Source of the DNA: Limimaricola pyoseonensis
GTDB taxonomy: Bacteria; Pseudomonadota; Alphaproteobacteria; Rhodobacterales; Rhodobacteraceae
DNA: 64,000 nt
Direction: 5' to 3'
Assembly (NCBI RefSeq): GCF_900102015.1
Contig: NZ_FNAT01000009.1
Coordinates: 79,527-143,526 of the forward strand
Shown here: one piece after another, positions 55,601 to 64,000 of the stretch
How the letters are laid out: each line of letters starts with the position of its first letter
Position numbering within the stretch: the first letter of the stretch is position 1
Made by a program: the position numbers and the translations under genes
Notes under the pieces: generated by a model
What the model was told of the DNA's origin: nothing
The model's database searches: none
Seen by the model: only the letters and a program-made list of their open reading frames with translations

Positions 55601-56904
55601 CCTCCATTTCTACGGCTTTGTCAAATCTAGGAGACTGGCGGGAACCCGTAGTTCTGAATCAAAATAAGGGTCTTTGCTTTCAGGGCTCTGTTTTGGTTGG
55701 CAGTGGGTTCATCCTCTCAGAGTCTGAAGCAAAGGGATTTTTAGACAACAGAAAGGAAAACTCAGAAGTCATTCGGGCTCTCTTGGGCGGGAACGATCTA
55801 AACACCTCGCCCACCCAGTCAGCTAGCCGATGGGCAATCGATTTTCGTGACCGCTCGCTTTCTATCTGTGAGGCGAAATGGCCTGAGCTAATGTCTCGCA
55901 TTCGAGAGTTGGTTAAACCGCAGAGGGACGAGGTCAATCGGGAGGCTCACCGCAAATACTGGTGGCACCATGGGGATAAGCGGCCTGCTCTTTATGCCAA
56001 ATCACTTAATCTCGATTCTGTTTTCGTCATCTCGCGCGCTACGAAGCACCTCGCCTTCGCAAGCGTACCTTCTCGCCAAGTCTTTCAGGACACAATTGTT
56101 GTCGTAGCAGCGGATGATTGGGCCCTGTTTTGCTCACTTCAAAGCAACATACACGACATTTGGACGCGGCAAACCAGCTCGCGCTTGGGCGACACCTTGA
56201 AATACACAATCTCGTCCTCCTTTGAGACCTTTCCTTTCCCTGAGGCATTGGGCGCCGAGCGTGAGGAGGCTGCTGTTTCATATTACGCTGCAAGGCAAGA
56301 AATTCATGCCTCAAAACAGTTAGGCATCACGGAAATATATAATGCGATGCATGATGAAACCGACGTGAGCGCTGATATTGTAAAGCTACGAGAAATGCAG
56401 ATCCATCTCGATAATGTTGTTGTTCTCGCATACGGTTGGCACGATCTTGATCTTGGCCATGGCTTCCATGACGTTCCGTATCTTCCTGAAAACGACCGCA
56501 CTCGCTTCACAATCTCAGAGGCCGCGCGTGTTGAAGTTCTTCGCCGTCTCTCTGAGCTGAACAAGCGCCGCCATGATGAAGAGGTTGAAGACGCGCCAGC
56601 CACTACATCAAGCGGAACTACACGGGCACGAGCCCCCAAAGTATCAGGTCAAGCCGAGCTCGGATTCGACGCCCCTGCGCAGAACAGGCCGAGGTCAATA
56701 AATAGCGTAGGCTCCGCGGCAGACAAGATATTGTCTCACCTCAAGGCGCGTCGCTCCTGGCTGAGCAAGTCAGACATCCTTGCCTATGTCGACATACCGG
56801 ATGGCCAGTGGAATGCCGCGATCAATGATTTGTTGGCGCGCGGTACAGTCGAACGTAAAGGCGAACGCCGAAGCGCCCGCTACCGCATTTCTGAGAGTGA
56901 TTGA
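52651..56904 (+). CDS. drmMI: DISARM adenine methyltransferase DrmMI (Eco57I-like)
   Basis: 1417 aa. Helical N-terminal part (1-530), a SAM-dependent N6-adenine MTase core with motif I LKICDPAMGSGAFLVQACRW and catalytic motif IV DALIGNPPFLGG, then a target-recognition half and a C-terminal winged-helix-like segment (ADKILSHLKARRSWLSKSDILAYVDIP). Within the gene, about 55200-56700 is clearly richer in A+T than what precedes it, suggesting the recognition region was exchanged by recombination. ATGA overlap with drmD. Confidence 0.88.
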   Translation: MSNDHEWLNLIEVSGPFLAVPVLRDVFPQSLEALPSGRPQRLRRTYEEWRDAVDTDDLDLSALHAAWIDDVLINALEMDKTVLRRGVALPEQLTVSLPEHGVKVAPDLAIVNPTNSDEPLLLIQVYGPDTDLDATRRFDGLAITPADRMVALLRATGCPTGVVTNGERWMLVHAPVGAVASFASWYARLWGQEPETLRAFVSLLGVRRFFGPDDGKLPALYERSLKHQDEVTEALGEQVRRAVEVLVQALDRADQDRNRELLRDVDPRELYEAGLTVMMRLVFLLAAEERALLLLGDPRYVAFYAISSLRMQLRADSEEILERRRSAWSRLLALFRGVYGGIDHPTLQLPALGGSLFDPDRYPFLEGRKKGTSWRSDPAEPLPIDDRTVLLLLDAIQIFEGRTLSYRALDVEQIGHVYEGLLERTVKRVDDVTLELDSGSKAKSPRVTLGEMESARLDGAVKVAELLKERSERSESAIRNALDRAADDRLSARLLSVCRGDVGLRDRILPYAPLLRTDPWGYPLVHHKGAFVVVLGADRRESGTHYTPKSLTEKIVAETLTPVAYRGPAEGKAPEDWELKNAEELLDLKICDPAMGSGAFLVQACRWLSDRLVEAWAAAEAIGKRIDSEGRIFGDATEEFDPLSQDVEERAIVARRLVAERCLYGVDKNPLAVELAKLSLWLTTMSKGRPFGFLDHNLRSGDSLLGIHDIRQLTELSMSPKGSTQLRLFGRSIQAAVERAIDLRTRLRSIPIRDIGDVDAMAALDAESRRALLLPQAVADAFVGIILAEARANERADRLQALETLADAAANGTEAALDRLRRDAMTDLCVDAPDGFARDPFHWSLEFPEVFSNEKKGFDALIGNPPFLGGRRMRSAFGDGFLNYLSQYQPDASLNADLCAFFFLRANEVVSKAGCFGFLATKSIGEGDTKRTGLEKIVGEQNAAIIRAQSAFRWPGSAAVVVATVVVWKGIWRGKKLLDGRPVASISTALSNLGDWREPVVLNQNKGLCFQGSVLVGSGFILSESEAKGFLDNRKENSEVIRALLGGNDLNTSPTQSASRWAIDFRDRSLSICEAKWPELMSRIRELVKPQRDEVNREAHRKYWWHHGDKRPALYAKSLNLDSVFVISRATKHLAFASVPSRQVFQDTIVVVAADDWALFCSLQSNIHDIWTRQTSSRLGDTLKYTISSSFETFPFPEALGAEREEAAVSYYAARQEIHASKQLGITEIYNAMHDETDVSADIVKLREMQIHLDNVVVLAYGWHDLDLGHGFHDVPYLPENDRTRFTISEAARVEVLRRLSELNKRRHDEEVEDAPATTSSGTTRARAPKVSGQAELGFDAPAQNRPRSINSVGSAADKILSHLKARRSWLSKSDILAYVDIPDGQWNAAINDLLARGTVERKGERRSARYRISESD

Positions 56905-56906
56905 AA

Positions 56907-59900
56907 ATGACCGAGTTGATTGAACAAGCCGCCCTCCAGAATGCTGCGTGGATCATTCGCGGCGAGCCTGCCACCAACGGACGTGCACTCCGGATCGAAC
57001 TCGGCCCGACCGACGAAACCGCCGTCGCTCCTGGTGACTGGGCAGTCGTCGTAGGGTCCGACGCTGCGGTGAGGATCGTCGGACGCATTCTGCGTGTTCG
57101 GTCAGATACCGGCGGTCGCACCATCTATTTCGACCAAGCTCTGGCCGTTGATCCGGCGGTTCCCCTGACCGCGCTCGGCCTGACCGCGCCGAGCGCGCCG
57201 GCAACACGGCTGCCTTGGGGTGATTTTCTTCGCGCCCTTCCGTTGCTCGGCGCGGCTTCCCCCGACGCGGTGCCACTGATTCAGGACGTGACCTACGTGC
57301 GCGATCTTCTCGAGCTTTCCGTGCGCGATGACCTGCTCGGCCCCGCGGAAGGGCCGCACGAGTTGATCAAGGACATGAGCGTCCGCGATCGTTACCTCGT
57401 CGGCAAGTTGGCGCCCCGACGCCCGGGAGACGATCAGGCCACGCAGGTGGAACCGGCTTCCGGTGCCGATGAGGCTGGCGACCTCGAGGAAGAGCGGACC
57501 GCACCGCTGCACGAGCCCGGGGCGGAGTTTCCGACTGCCACCGGCCGGGTGGAGCCCGAAGACGACGCGCTCGACGAGATCGACACGACGAACAACCAAT
57601 CGCTGGTGCCCTCGAGCATGGGACTGACCTTCTGCGTCGCCGCAGATGTTCAATCGTTGGCGGTAGACGCCCGGTGGGGGCGTTACGAACGGGTCCCCAA
57701 TGCTGAGCACGACATCACCAAGACCCGGCGCAATCGCCAGACCGGCCGAGAAGAACAGGTGAAGGTCAAGGTATGGCAGCGCGTCCCGTGTGGCGGTGTC
57801 GTCCCCCTGCCGTTGATCGATGGACCGCTCCCTCCGTCTATCCCCGACCCCGACCAGCCGGATGTTCGGCTTCAAGGCACGGTTCGGACGAACAACAAGG
57901 GTGAGCGTCTGGTGACTCTGTTCCTCGTGAACGGACAGCTGGAGCCCGAGGACAACAAAGATAGCGCATGGCTCTTCCAGCCCGAGATCACCGTCGAGGC
58001 CCCTGAAGATCATCATGACAAATCGGTCTTCCGGCGTCGCCCCTCCAACGAAGTGATCGTCGATGATCCCGAGCGTGACCGTCTCGCCCTCATCTATCGC
58101 AACCGGCTGGAGTTCTCGGTTGGACACGGCGTTTCCGTTCACGCCGATACGACTTCAGACGACCCGACGAAAGCGCACCGCGTCCGAACCGAGATCATCC
58201 CGCGCTACGAAGTAGCCGTGACCGAAACGCCCGGCTCCGATCCCAGGGATCGCGCAGCCATGCAACGCATGGTTGACGAGGGCTGGCTCGACATGAAGCG
58301 GCTGGCGGAGATGGCGCCGGACGCGCTGCGCGACGCCCTTTCGTGTCTCGTTGAAGATTATGCCGTTTGGATCGGCGAACAGAATGCCCGGTTGGGTGCG
58401 GAGATCACCGGCTTCGATGATCCAGGTAAAGACGTCATCGAGCGCTGCCAAGAGATCCTGCGTCGTCTACGAGATGGCATGGAAACACTCTTTGCTGATC
58501 CGAAGGCGCTGGAGGCATTCCGCTTCGCCAACCGCTCCATGGCGATGCAGCGTGTCCGAAGCATCTACGCCCTGAAGCGCCGACGGAACGAGACCGTCGA
58601 CGTGGGCACATTGGACGTGCCCAAGAACAGGTCGTGGCGCCCGTTCCAGCTGGCATTCCTGCTGCTATCGATCCCGTCCCTGGCCGATCCCACTCATCCG
58701 GACCGGACGAAGCCGGTCGAGGCGTTCGCGGACCTCCTCTGGTTCCCGACGGGTGGCGGGAAGACCGAAGCCTATCTCGGTGTGGCGGCCTTCGCCATGG
58801 CCATGCGCCGATTGAAAAATGATCTAGGCGGCCTCGACGCTTCACGCGGTCTCGCAGTCATCATGCGCTACACACTGCGCCTTCTGACGCTACAGCAATT
58901 CCAGCGGGCCACGACGCTGCTCTGCGCGATGGAGGTCATCCGTCGTGCAGACGACAAGATCTGGGGCAAGGAACCTTTTACTCTCGGCCTCTGGGTCGGC
59001 AATCGTGTTACGCCGGGCACTACCGAGGCGTCACACCAGGCTGTCGAGGCCATTCGAAACAACGACCGCAACAAGTCAGGCATTGCATCACCAGCGCAGC
59101 TGACGAGCTGCCCTTGGTGTGGTTCGGAGATTTCAGGCGGGCGCGACATAGAGGTTGACAGGATTGCGGGCCGGACATTGATTCACTGCGGCGATAAGCT
59201 TGGCAGCTGCGATTTCTCGAAGGCCAAATCCAGCGGGCAGCCCCATCCGGGTCTTCCCGTGAAAGTCGTCGATGAGGAAATCTATCACCGCCCGCCGACG
59301 ATGATGATCGCAACCGTGGACAAGTTCGCGATGATGGCGTGGCGCCCCGAGGTTCGGAATCTTTTCGGCCGCGTGGAGCAGGAATGCGGGCGACATGGTT
59401 TGCTCTGGCCGAGTCACGACTGTGGTACCGGGCACAGAGCAAGGGGGATGTATCCGGCTGCCAGTGTGAAGCCGGTTCGCGTAATCCGACCGCCAGATCT
59501 GATCATCCAGGACGAATTCCACCTCATCAGCGGTCCGTTGGGCACCATGGTAGGGCTCTACGAAACGGCCGTCGACGAGCTGAGCAGTTGGGCTCTGGGC
59601 GACAAGAAGGTCCGCCCAAAGGTCGTCGCTTCGACAGCCACCGTACGGCGGGCCGACGACCAGGTGCGTAATGTGTTCATGCGCCGCATTTCCGTGTTTC
59701 CGCCTTCCGGCCTGGACGTCGAGGACAATTTCTTCTCGGTCCAGAGATCTATCGGCGAGAAGCCGGGCCGACGGTACATGGGAATCTGCGCACCCGGCAG
59801 CTCCCGCCCTGCGGTTCTGATCAGGACCTACACGGCATTCCTCACCGCCGCACAGGCGCTGTTTGACCGGTTCGGCCCGGTTGCCGACCCCTACATGACC

Positions 59901-60896
59901 CTCGTAGGCTACTTCAATTCGCTGCGAGAACTCGGTGGGATGAAGCGTTTGGCGGAAGACGACGTCCAAACGCGCTCCTTCCGTGTCGAAATGAGCTTAG
60001 TGGACCGGCCCGGGCTTTCGCAGCGTAGGGTGGAGGAAATCAGCGAACTAACTTCTCGCGTCTCTAGCCAAGACATTCCTCGATACCTTGACCGGCTCGA
60101 GGTCCCCTTCGACGGCATGTTCGACCCGTCACTTGGAGAGTGGGTAAACAACAGGAAACCCGGAGATGCCCGGCCAATCGATGCAGTTCTTGCAACGAAC
60201 ATGCTGTCTGTCGGTGTCGACGTGAATCGTCTCGGCGTCATGGTGGTAAATGGTCAACCGAAGGGCACGGCAGAGTACATTCAGGCAACCAGCCGTGTTG
60301 GCCGGACACCGCCGGGCCTCGTAGCCACCGTGCTGACGTGGGCACGGCCTCGTGATCTGTCGCACTATGAGACCTTCGAGCATTATCACGCGACCTTCTA
60401 TCAACATGTCGAGGCCCAGTCCGTAACCCCGTTCTCTCCGCGAGCTCTGGATCGCGGTCTCACAGGGGCGATGCTCTCCATCATGCGCCACGCGTATGAC
60501 CCCTTTGCACCCAATGACGGCGCTGGCGCAATGAACAGTCCCAGTCGCAATGAAATGCTGGAGACGGTAGGTGCCGTCGCTGCCCGGACGTGGGAAGTGA
60601 CCGAGGACTCGCAAAAGAAGAAGCTCACTGAAGACGCGATGAAGAGTCGTGCTGACGAATGGGCCAAAGAATCTGGCGTCGGTGGCCGCACGCTCGTCTA
60701 TCAAAAGCATGGCGCGGGCCCCACGTCCTATCCGCTCCTGTCAGTGCCGGGAACAAAGCCTTGGACCAATTGGACGGTTCCAATGTCCATGCGCGAAGTC
60801 GAACCAGGAGTCCGGCTCGTAATGGAAGACGACCGCTCGACAAGTGATCCGACTTGGCGCCCCCGGGTGACGCAGCCCGAGGAGGATCAGCAATGA
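56907..60896 (+). CDS. drmA: DISARM helicase DrmA
   Basis: 1329 aa from ATG 56907 (a TTG at 56901 is possible and overlaps drmMI's stop). Motifs: Walker A FPTGGGKTEAYLGVAA, Walker B as DLIIQDEFHLISGPLG, STAT box VVASTATVRR, and motif V/VI ATNMLSVGVDVNRLG...YIQATSRVGRT. A cysteine-rich insert (SCPWCGSEISGG) may bind zinc. Core DISARM protein; with DrmB it forms the DNA-sensing complex. Confidence 0.92.
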   Translation: MTELIEQAALQNAAWIIRGEPATNGRALRIELGPTDETAVAPGDWAVVVGSDAAVRIVGRILRVRSDTGGRTIYFDQALAVDPAVPLTALGLTAPSAPATRLPWGDFLRALPLLGAASPDAVPLIQDVTYVRDLLELSVRDDLLGPAEGPHELIKDMSVRDRYLVGKLAPRRPGDDQATQVEPASGADEAGDLEEERTAPLHEPGAEFPTATGRVEPEDDALDEIDTTNNQSLVPSSMGLTFCVAADVQSLAVDARWGRYERVPNAEHDITKTRRNRQTGREEQVKVKVWQRVPCGGVVPLPLIDGPLPPSIPDPDQPDVRLQGTVRTNNKGERLVTLFLVNGQLEPEDNKDSAWLFQPEITVEAPEDHHDKSVFRRRPSNEVIVDDPERDRLALIYRNRLEFSVGHGVSVHADTTSDDPTKAHRVRTEIIPRYEVAVTETPGSDPRDRAAMQRMVDEGWLDMKRLAEMAPDALRDALSCLVEDYAVWIGEQNARLGAEITGFDDPGKDVIERCQEILRRLRDGMETLFADPKALEAFRFANRSMAMQRVRSIYALKRRRNETVDVGTLDVPKNRSWRPFQLAFLLLSIPSLADPTHPDRTKPVEAFADLLWFPTGGGKTEAYLGVAAFAMAMRRLKNDLGGLDASRGLAVIMRYTLRLLTLQQFQRATTLLCAMEVIRRADDKIWGKEPFTLGLWVGNRVTPGTTEASHQAVEAIRNNDRNKSGIASPAQLTSCPWCGSEISGGRDIEVDRIAGRTLIHCGDKLGSCDFSKAKSSGQPHPGLPVKVVDEEIYHRPPTMMIATVDKFAMMAWRPEVRNLFGRVEQECGRHGLLWPSHDCGTGHRARGMYPAASVKPVRVIRPPDLIIQDEFHLISGPLGTMVGLYETAVDELSSWALGDKKVRPKVVASTATVRRADDQVRNVFMRRISVFPPSGLDVEDNFFSVQRSIGEKPGRRYMGICAPGSSRPAVLIRTYTAFLTAAQALFDRFGPVADPYMTLVGYFNSLRELGGMKRLAEDDVQTRSFRVEMSLVDRPGLSQRRVEEISELTSRVSSQDIPRYLDRLEVPFDGMFDPSLGEWVNNRKPGDARPIDAVLATNMLSVGVDVNRLGVMVVNGQPKGTAEYIQATSRVGRTPPGLVATVLTWARPRDLSHYETFEHYHATFYQHVEAQSVTPFSPRALDRGLTGAMLSIMRHAYDPFAPNDGAGAMNSPSRNEMLETVGAVAARTWEVTEDSQKKKLTEDAMKSRADEWAKESGVGGRTLVYQKHGAGPTSYPLLSVPGTKPWTNWTVPMSMREVEPGVRLVMEDDRSTSDPTWRPRVTQPEEDQQ

Positions 60897-62734
60897 TTAG
60901 GACACCCGTAGGAGAAATTCGTCCGAGCCAGTTGCTTTGGACTTATGGACCAGGCGCCCTCATCGACCTACCGAATATGTCGGTTGTCACGATGGGGATC
61001 GACCGCTGGGAAAAAGACAGGTGCCAGCCGATTCAAGAGGCTCGTTTGCTCGCCAATGTCAGAAGCGTGCTCGGGCCGCAGGTCGAGTCGCTGCGCATGC
61101 CACCCGTGGGCGAGAGGGAAATCACCGACCCGTTTTCGGCGGCGGCCCTGATCGGCGTGCCGGTTAAGCCCTTCCCTCGATGGCTTCGCTGCGTCAAATG
61201 CGGTTTGCTTTCGCCCTATGACGCAGGCTTGTTCAAGCTGAAGGAAAATAGATACCGTCCTGAGCTGACGCGTTTCGTTCATGAAGGGTGCCGGGGGTCA
61301 AACAACGATCAACGGGCCAGGGATGCGGACGCTGTTCCGGCGCGTTTCCTGATGGCTTGTCGCGCCGGTCATTTGGATGACTTTGCCTGGCACTGGTTCG
61401 TTCACGGCGGGCCCAGTACCTGCCGTGCAACACTGAGGTTCTTCGAGAGCGGAGCTTCGCTGCAGACTGAAAACCTCTGGGTCAAATGCGATGGCTGCGG
61501 TGCATCCAAAAATATGTCGCAGGCCTTCGGTCAAGCAGGACGCGACAATCTACCAGCCTGTCGTGGCCGACACCCGCATATCGACCGCTACGACGATGAT
61601 TGTGCCAATGATCCTCGTGCCATCCTCTTAGGCGCGACCAACAGCTGGTTTCCGGTTACGCTTTCGGTCCTCGCCATCCCGCAAGTCGGAAGCCCTCTTG
61701 CGCAACTCGTCGCGGACGGTTGGACATTCTTTGACGACGTTGCCTCAGCAGCGGAAGTGGCGTTTGTCGTCAAGACGCTGAAAAAGACCGCTCAGTTGCC
61801 AGGCATCGAGCAGTTCACTGACGAGCAAATCTGGTCTGCTATTAAAAACCATCGCAACGGCGGATCGGACGTCGATCAGCGTGACCTGAAAGGACCAGAA
61901 TGGGACGTGCTCACCGCTGAGAATCCTCCTACCGATTACCCCCATTTCATGAGTACGAAAGTTGGAATTCCCGCGGGCTTCGGTTCGGCAATCAAACGCG
62001 TGCTGCTCTTGGAGCGGCTCCGTGAGGTAAATGCCCTTCTTGGATTCACGAGGATCGAGTCACCCGACGAGGGCACAGGAGACCAGGCCGCCCCGCGAGC
62101 GCCTCTCGCACGCGCAGCACCGAATTGGGTGCCCGCGACCCAAGTTCACGGTGAAGGCATTTTCATTCGCTTCGACACGGATGCTTTGAAGGCTTGGGCA
62201 GATAAAGACCCTGTAAAAGCTCTCGATTCGCGGCTCCGACAAGGTCATCGCGGCTGGCGCCAAAAGAGGATTCTGGATCCAAACGAAGGTTATCCAGGGG
62301 TGCGCTATGTCATGCTGCACACTCTAGCCCACATGCTGATCCGGGAGTTGGCGTTGGAATGCGGATACAATGCCGCTAGTATTCGTGAGCGCATTTATGC
62401 AGACGTAGATGGCGGCAGGGATCAAGCCGGGTTTCTCATTTACACGGCCGCTGCGGACTCGGATGGAACTCTCGGTGGTCTCGTGGAGCTCGGGAAGCCT
62501 GAGAATCTCGGGAGACTTCTGCGCCAAGCCCTGGATCGCGCCCACATCTGCGCCTCGGATCCACTCTGTGCAGAACACGACCCGAGCAAGGACCAGTCTC
62601 TTCACGGAGCAGCATGCCACGCCTGTTCGTTCGTCTCTGAGACGTCGTGTGAGCGAGGGAACCGCCACCTTGATCGCGCGCTTGTCGTATCCACGCTCGA
62701 ATACCCCGATGCGGCATTCTTCGGGAGCATTTGA
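60893..62734 (+). CDS. drmB: DISARM DUF1998 protein DrmB
   Basis: 613 aa. N-terminal RPSQLLWTYGPGALIDLPN, zinc pairs CVKC, CDGC and the C-terminal DUF1998 signature LHGAACHACSFVSETSCERGNRHLDR. Partner of DrmA. ATGA overlap upstream. Contains YVMLHTLAHMLIRELALECGY, a conserved helical stretch of the family. Confidence 0.92.
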   Translation: MIRTPVGEIRPSQLLWTYGPGALIDLPNMSVVTMGIDRWEKDRCQPIQEARLLANVRSVLGPQVESLRMPPVGEREITDPFSAAALIGVPVKPFPRWLRCVKCGLLSPYDAGLFKLKENRYRPELTRFVHEGCRGSNNDQRARDADAVPARFLMACRAGHLDDFAWHWFVHGGPSTCRATLRFFESGASLQTENLWVKCDGCGASKNMSQAFGQAGRDNLPACRGRHPHIDRYDDDCANDPRAILLGATNSWFPVTLSVLAIPQVGSPLAQLVADGWTFFDDVASAAEVAFVVKTLKKTAQLPGIEQFTDEQIWSAIKNHRNGGSDVDQRDLKGPEWDVLTAENPPTDYPHFMSTKVGIPAGFGSAIKRVLLLERLREVNALLGFTRIESPDEGTGDQAAPRAPLARAAPNWVPATQVHGEGIFIRFDTDALKAWADKDPVKALDSRLRQGHRGWRQKRILDPNEGYPGVRYVMLHTLAHMLIRELALECGYNAASIRERIYADVDGGRDQAGFLIYTAAADSDGTLGGLVELGKPENLGRLLRQALDRAHICASDPLCAEHDPSKDQSLHGAACHACSFVSETSCERGNRHLDRALVVSTLEYPDAAFFGSI

Positions 62735-63495
62735 TGGATGCCTTGCTAATTGCTGCCGCAGACCTCGTGACCCTGTTGTCACCCTCTAGGATTGAAGCCC
62801 TCGCTGCTCGTGTCCGCAAATCGGACGCGACAGGGAGTGTTGGGGGCCTGCGTCAACTTGTGACAACTCCGCCAGCTCGAGCAGCGCTTGATCGCCTCAT
62901 CGCTGTTTGGGAACAGACCGACATCTCAGGAGATGTACTCGCCGGAATACTGATCGGAGCGACTTTCGCCCGAGAGAAGTCACAGCGAGAGAGTACAGTC
63001 GAGCTTGTCTGGACAGGTCCGACTACGCCATTCGTTCCTACCCGGCGCACCGAACAGGTCCTTCTAGACATCATCGGTCTAGCGCAAAGCGACCTCTTTC
63101 TCGTGAGCTTCGTGGTCTACGACGTTTCTTCGGTCGTAGACGCGTTGAATGCAGCGTCAAATCGCGGCGTCAACATTCAAATTCTTTTGGAAACGTCATC
63201 GAGTCACGGGGGCAGCCTATCTGTAGATCCGATTGCAACCATGCGGCGTTATGTGCCTTCGGCAGCGCTATTTGTTTGGACTGAGCGACCGCCACCTTTC
63301 ACTGAGGGGAGAGTTCATGCGAAAGTTGCGGTAGCAGACGGCAAAGCCGCGTTTCTGACCAGCGCAAATCTCACTGGACATGCCTTAGAAAAGAATATGG
63401 AAGCGGGCGTCGTGATCAACGGTGGGCATGTGCCAACAGGGCTTCGCGCGCACCTCCATGCGTTGATTGAAACCAAGGTCATCCGCAAAATTTAG
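62734..63495 (+). CDS. drmC: DISARM phospholipase D-like protein DrmC
   Basis: 253 aa from ATG 62734, which overlaps the drmB stop by one base (TGATG). One HKD motif: VHAKVAVADGKAAFLTSANLTGHALEKNMEAG, so it must dimerise to form a full active site. PLD-type nuclease, last gene of the operon; the first ~90 residues are helical. Confidence 0.9.
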   Translation: MDALLIAAADLVTLLSPSRIEALAARVRKSDATGSVGGLRQLVTTPPARAALDRLIAVWEQTDISGDVLAGILIGATFAREKSQRESTVELVWTGPTTPFVPTRRTEQVLLDIIGLAQSDLFLVSFVVYDVSSVVDALNAASNRGVNIQILLETSSSHGGSLSVDPIATMRRYVPSAALFVWTERPPPFTEGRVHAKVAVADGKAAFLTSANLTGHALEKNMEAGVVINGGHVPTGLRAHLHALIETKVIRKI

Positions 63496-63538
63496 TCCAT
63501 TCAAATCGGCCAAGTGTGACGATTGCTTGGCACGTAAG

Positions 63539-63651
63539 TCAATAATCTGTCTCGACATATACGCCCGAGCAATCATATGCGACCGCCGCCGCCGTGGCGC
63601 CGTTGTTCATGAAGTTGCGCGGGCTCAGGAGTTGCGTCGCGGCCGGGATGT
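63539..63651 (-). pseudogene. C-terminal fragment of an interrupted minus-strand gene
   Basis: The frame ends NIPAATQLLSPRNFMNNGATAAAVAYDCSGVYVETDY (37 codons and stop). It is cut at the edge of the IS3 element, so the N-terminal part, if kept, would be beyond the window on the far side of the element. No family recognised. Confidence 0.35.
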
Positions 63652-63713
63652 TGACCTGAGACCCTGTTCCTCCTCCAGTTTGAGGTAGAGTCCGTTCAAC
63701 TTTGGAGACGGAC

Positions 63714-63980
63714 ATGAAGCGATCGCGTTTCACAGAAGAACAGATCATCGGAATGCTGAAAGAGCAGGAAGCTGGGCTGTCGACGGCCGAGGTGTGCCGC
63801 AAGCACGGCGTCAGCCAGGCCACTTTCTACAAATACAAGGCGCGCTTCGGCGGGCTGGAGGTGTCGGACGCGCGCCGTCTGCGGGCGCTCGAGGACGAGA
63901 ACGCCAAGCTCAAGAAGCTGCTGGCCGAGCAGATGCTGGACAACGCCATCCTGCGGGATGTCGCGGCAAAAAAATGGTAG
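63714..63980 (+). CDS. IS3-family transposase OrfA
   Basis: 88 aa: MKRSRFTEEQIIGMLKEQEAGLSTAEVCRKHGVSQATFYKYKARFGG is an HTH_Tnp_1 domain, then a leucine-zipper helix (ALEDENAKLKKLLAEQMLDNAILRDV). A run of seven A at 63968-63974 precedes the stop, the slippery site for a -1 frameshift to OrfAB. Confidence 0.92.
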   Translation: MKRSRFTEEQIIGMLKEQEAGLSTAEVCRKHGVSQATFYKYKARFGGLEVSDARRLRALEDENAKLKKLLAEQMLDNAILRDVAAKKW

Positions 63981-64000
63981 CGCCCGGCGTCAGGCGGGAA
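63974..64000 (+). CDS. IS3-family OrfB, first codons (truncated)
   Basis: In the -1 frame after the A7 run the reading MVAPGVRRE continues out of the window. It is the usual opening of the DDE integrase half. Confidence 0.7.

Larger units (their letters stand above)
63652..64000 (+). mobile_element. IS3-family insertion sequence, left end (truncated by window)
   Basis: Left end inferred at the TG of TGACCTGAGACCC; the element contains orfA and the first codons of orfB. The boundary is approximate because no right end is visible. Confidence 0.7.

Overview
The window is a high-GC chromosomal segment typical of an alphaproteobacterium of the Rhodobacterales type. The basis is the very high G+C, the FnrL-like regulator with [4Fe-4S] cysteines, FNR boxes of the form TTGAT-N4-ATCAA, and the family mix: universal stress proteins, SbtA, BCCT, MCE transport and ApbE-dependent Nqr. 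The assignment is an inference; no rRNA or tRNA was seen to support it.

Layout. 1-5133 (minus): exopolysaccharide glycosyltransferase (cut by the window edge), a BcsB-like periplasmic partner, an Hpt protein and a GAF-PAS histidine kinase. 5416-7836: a DmpA-type P1 aminopeptidase overlapped by the wreck of an amino-acid ABC ATPase gene, then a PfkB kinase. 8131-13916: two universal stress proteins, an FNR box, a small cytochrome c, a P2-type cation ATPase and the Fnr-type regulator. 14164-16145: SbtA-like bicarbonate permease with a divergent LysR regulator. 16503-19840: an ECF sigma/anti-sigma pair with fasciclin, MsrB and DUF7282 genes; two of these share a matching putative ECF promoter. 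19956-27905: a cluster with DUF3726, a 567-aa unknown, BCCT transporter, M19 dipeptidase-like protein, ketoglutarate-semialdehyde-type dehydrogenase, LysR and RidA. 28231-33952: MCE (Mla-type) lipid transport operon, then a second copy of the usp/cytochrome c block leading into a VIT-family gene. 34189-42588: DUF2267, CBS protein, a complete but reduced nqrABCDEF-apbE-nqrM operon, and a divergent five-haem cytochrome. 42673-46440: CsoR, Cu+ ATPase and DUF305 protein.

From about 46.4 kb the composition changes: G+C falls and a foreign-looking island begins. It holds three small HTH genes and then one tightly overlapping defence operon (48041-63495): C5 cytosine methyltransferase, Vsr endonuclease, and all class 1 DISARM genes in order (drmD, drmMI, drmA, drmB, drmC). 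An IS3-family element cut by the window end closes it, sitting against a broken minus-strand gene.

Five FNR boxes (9900, 28119, 32733, 34711, 41438) tie the Fnr-type gene at 13188-13916 to the cytochromes, MCE operon, DUF2267 gene, and nqr/multihaem pair, so much of 8-42 kb reads as a low-oxygen regulon. The observations most worth following are the DISARM locus carrying both methyltransferase types plus Vsr, the Nqr whose NqrB lacks the flavin-attachment loop, and the duplicated usp/cytochrome block that appears to have donated a leader to the P-type ATPase.
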